In this document: positions 63,004 through 64,000 of the stretch, in pieces
How the letters are laid out: the number at the start of each line of letters is the position of its first letter
Position numbering within the stretch: position 1 is the first letter of the stretch
Origin: Rhyacophila brunnea
Lineage: Eukaryota > Arthropoda > Insecta > Trichoptera > Rhyacophilidae
Direction of reading: 5' to 3'
Assembly: GCA_022495005.1 (NCBI GenBank)
Contig: JAGYXB010001856.1
Coordinates: 310,001-374,000, forward strand
Length of the DNA: 64,000 bases
Made by a program: the position numbers and the translations under genes
The notes under the pieces: generated by a model
What the model saw: only the letters and a program-made list of their open reading frames with translations
What the model was told of the DNA's origin: nothing
The model's database searches: none

Positions 63004-64000
63004 ACCTAACCCATTACGTCTTTGATTTGGATCAAATACACATTGGAAAGATAAGACGTGTTTATTCCAGATGCTGGGATGAAAGGTGGAACCAATATTT
63101 AGATTCAGAGACGAGCACTCTAATACTACCTAACCGTGTGCCTTATTGTATATCGTGGGGCTTAAACTATAGAACATTAAAAAATATAATGTACATTAAA
63201 CGCAATATTAATCAAATACAATAATACATTTTAATTGTAATTTTTATTATAATTACCCACCTATCAAAGGGTGGTGATTTAAAAAAAAATAAGTATATAC
63301 ACGTTGGTTGTATTGTTTGACAAAAAACTTAAGAATAATTCTGCATGAAAGTAGCCCCAAAATCAATGTCTAATAAATAATAAAACAGGGCTTTCTTGTA
63401 TAAAAGCTATCGTAGAAATAATAATAATCGTGAATTGGAAATTGCGCGCGTTCGGCGTTCCTCGCGTAAGGAGAAAATAATAGCCTTTCACGCTTAAAAG
63501 AAAGGCCCCATCAAACCTGGAGCCCCCCCTTAACAGCCACAACTCTCCAAGAGAAGGCCCAGAGGGGGTGCCGAGGTTGGTAAAGAATGTCAATTAATTA
63601 TTCAGGCGGTCGGGTGATTAGCATACCGCGGTGGGCTTGTAGAGCTAGTACCGCTCTCAAATCCAGCCATACTCGTAGATGTATGAGGCTTACGACTGTT
63701 TGACGATGTAATAAAAATGATTTGGCGTGTATAATTAAAGTGTCATTATTATTTGATACTATTAAGAAAACCAAACATAAAAGCGTAGGTACTACATAAA
63801 AAAAGAAAAACAAAAGTTAATACGTACATAATACGATTTTAATCTCATATTGAGAAAAAAAAGATCCTTTATGATACCATATTGGAAGATACCAGAGTTA
63901 TTAGCTATATAGGCACTCTTATACAGCCTATAAAAAATAAGGTCCTATAAAATAAAATAATAACCATCACTAGTTTTAATTAAAACAAAAGACAATATAC
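63004..64000. other. Mixed stretch with a GC-richer island
   Basis: At 63430-63680 a less AT-rich island includes GCGCGCGTTCGGCGTTCCTC, a run CCTGGAGCCCCCC and GGCGGTCGGGTGATTAGC. A 76-codon minus-strand frame over it matches nothing. Possibly regulatory. The remainder is AT-rich and featureless. Confidence 0.35.

Noticed and set aside
1..64000. CRISPR array, operon, phage or defence system
   Set aside because: No regular direct repeats with spacers and no prokaryote-like gene packing; introns, SINEs and AT-rich gene-poor DNA indicate a eukaryote.

Overview
The window looks like AT-rich nuclear DNA of an insect, most likely a sternorrhynchan hemipteran such as an aphid. This is inferred from base composition, the frequent 'taggtacctat'-type motifs, and a mix of Helitron, hAT, tRNA-derived SINE and LINE debris. 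No bacterial operon, rRNA, CRISPR array or intact mobile element is visible. Nothing here was checked against a database.

Only one host coding segment is well supported: a 1331-bp minus-strand internal exon at 1920-3250, with good splice sites at both ends. It encodes about 443 residues of a low-complexity, acidic/basic nuclear-type protein. The best guess is the region upstream of the second block of C2HC fingers in an insect MYT1/ST18-family transcription factor; TET and scribbler/ZNF608-609 were also considered. The gene leaves the window on the left. Its 5' exons must lie to the right, but none is recognised in the remaining 60 kb, so most of the window is probably one very large intron or upstream flank.

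From about 6.7 to 58 kb the AT-rich background is broken by short GC-richer islands of 100-570 bp, densest from 21 to 41 kb. They are the best candidates for conserved regulatory DNA. Some carry plus-strand ATG-led open segments ending at good splice donors (26383-26487, 27341-27445, 36074-36141, 54819-54863) and could be first exons of an unrecognised plus-strand transcript.

Mobile DNA: a decayed Helitron at 47903-50872 holds a truncated replicase gene and is itself interrupted by a deleted gypsy-like LTR element (47925-49055) containing a 71-bp perfect inverted repeat. Three hAT elements with 8-bp target duplications lie at 35265-35897, 60048-60690 and 61846-63003, and a fourth probable one at 41393-42125. 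Other finds are a TA-flanked MITE (14928-15178), two further inverted-repeat elements (33199-33368, 39072-39619), three 5'-truncated or broken LINE ORF2 tails (44.8, 58.2 and 59.5 kb) and about twelve tRNA-derived SINEs or relics. None of these elements looks capable of moving itself. I see no operon-like or defence-type system; the interest lies in the nested element structure, the candidate exons and the GC islands.
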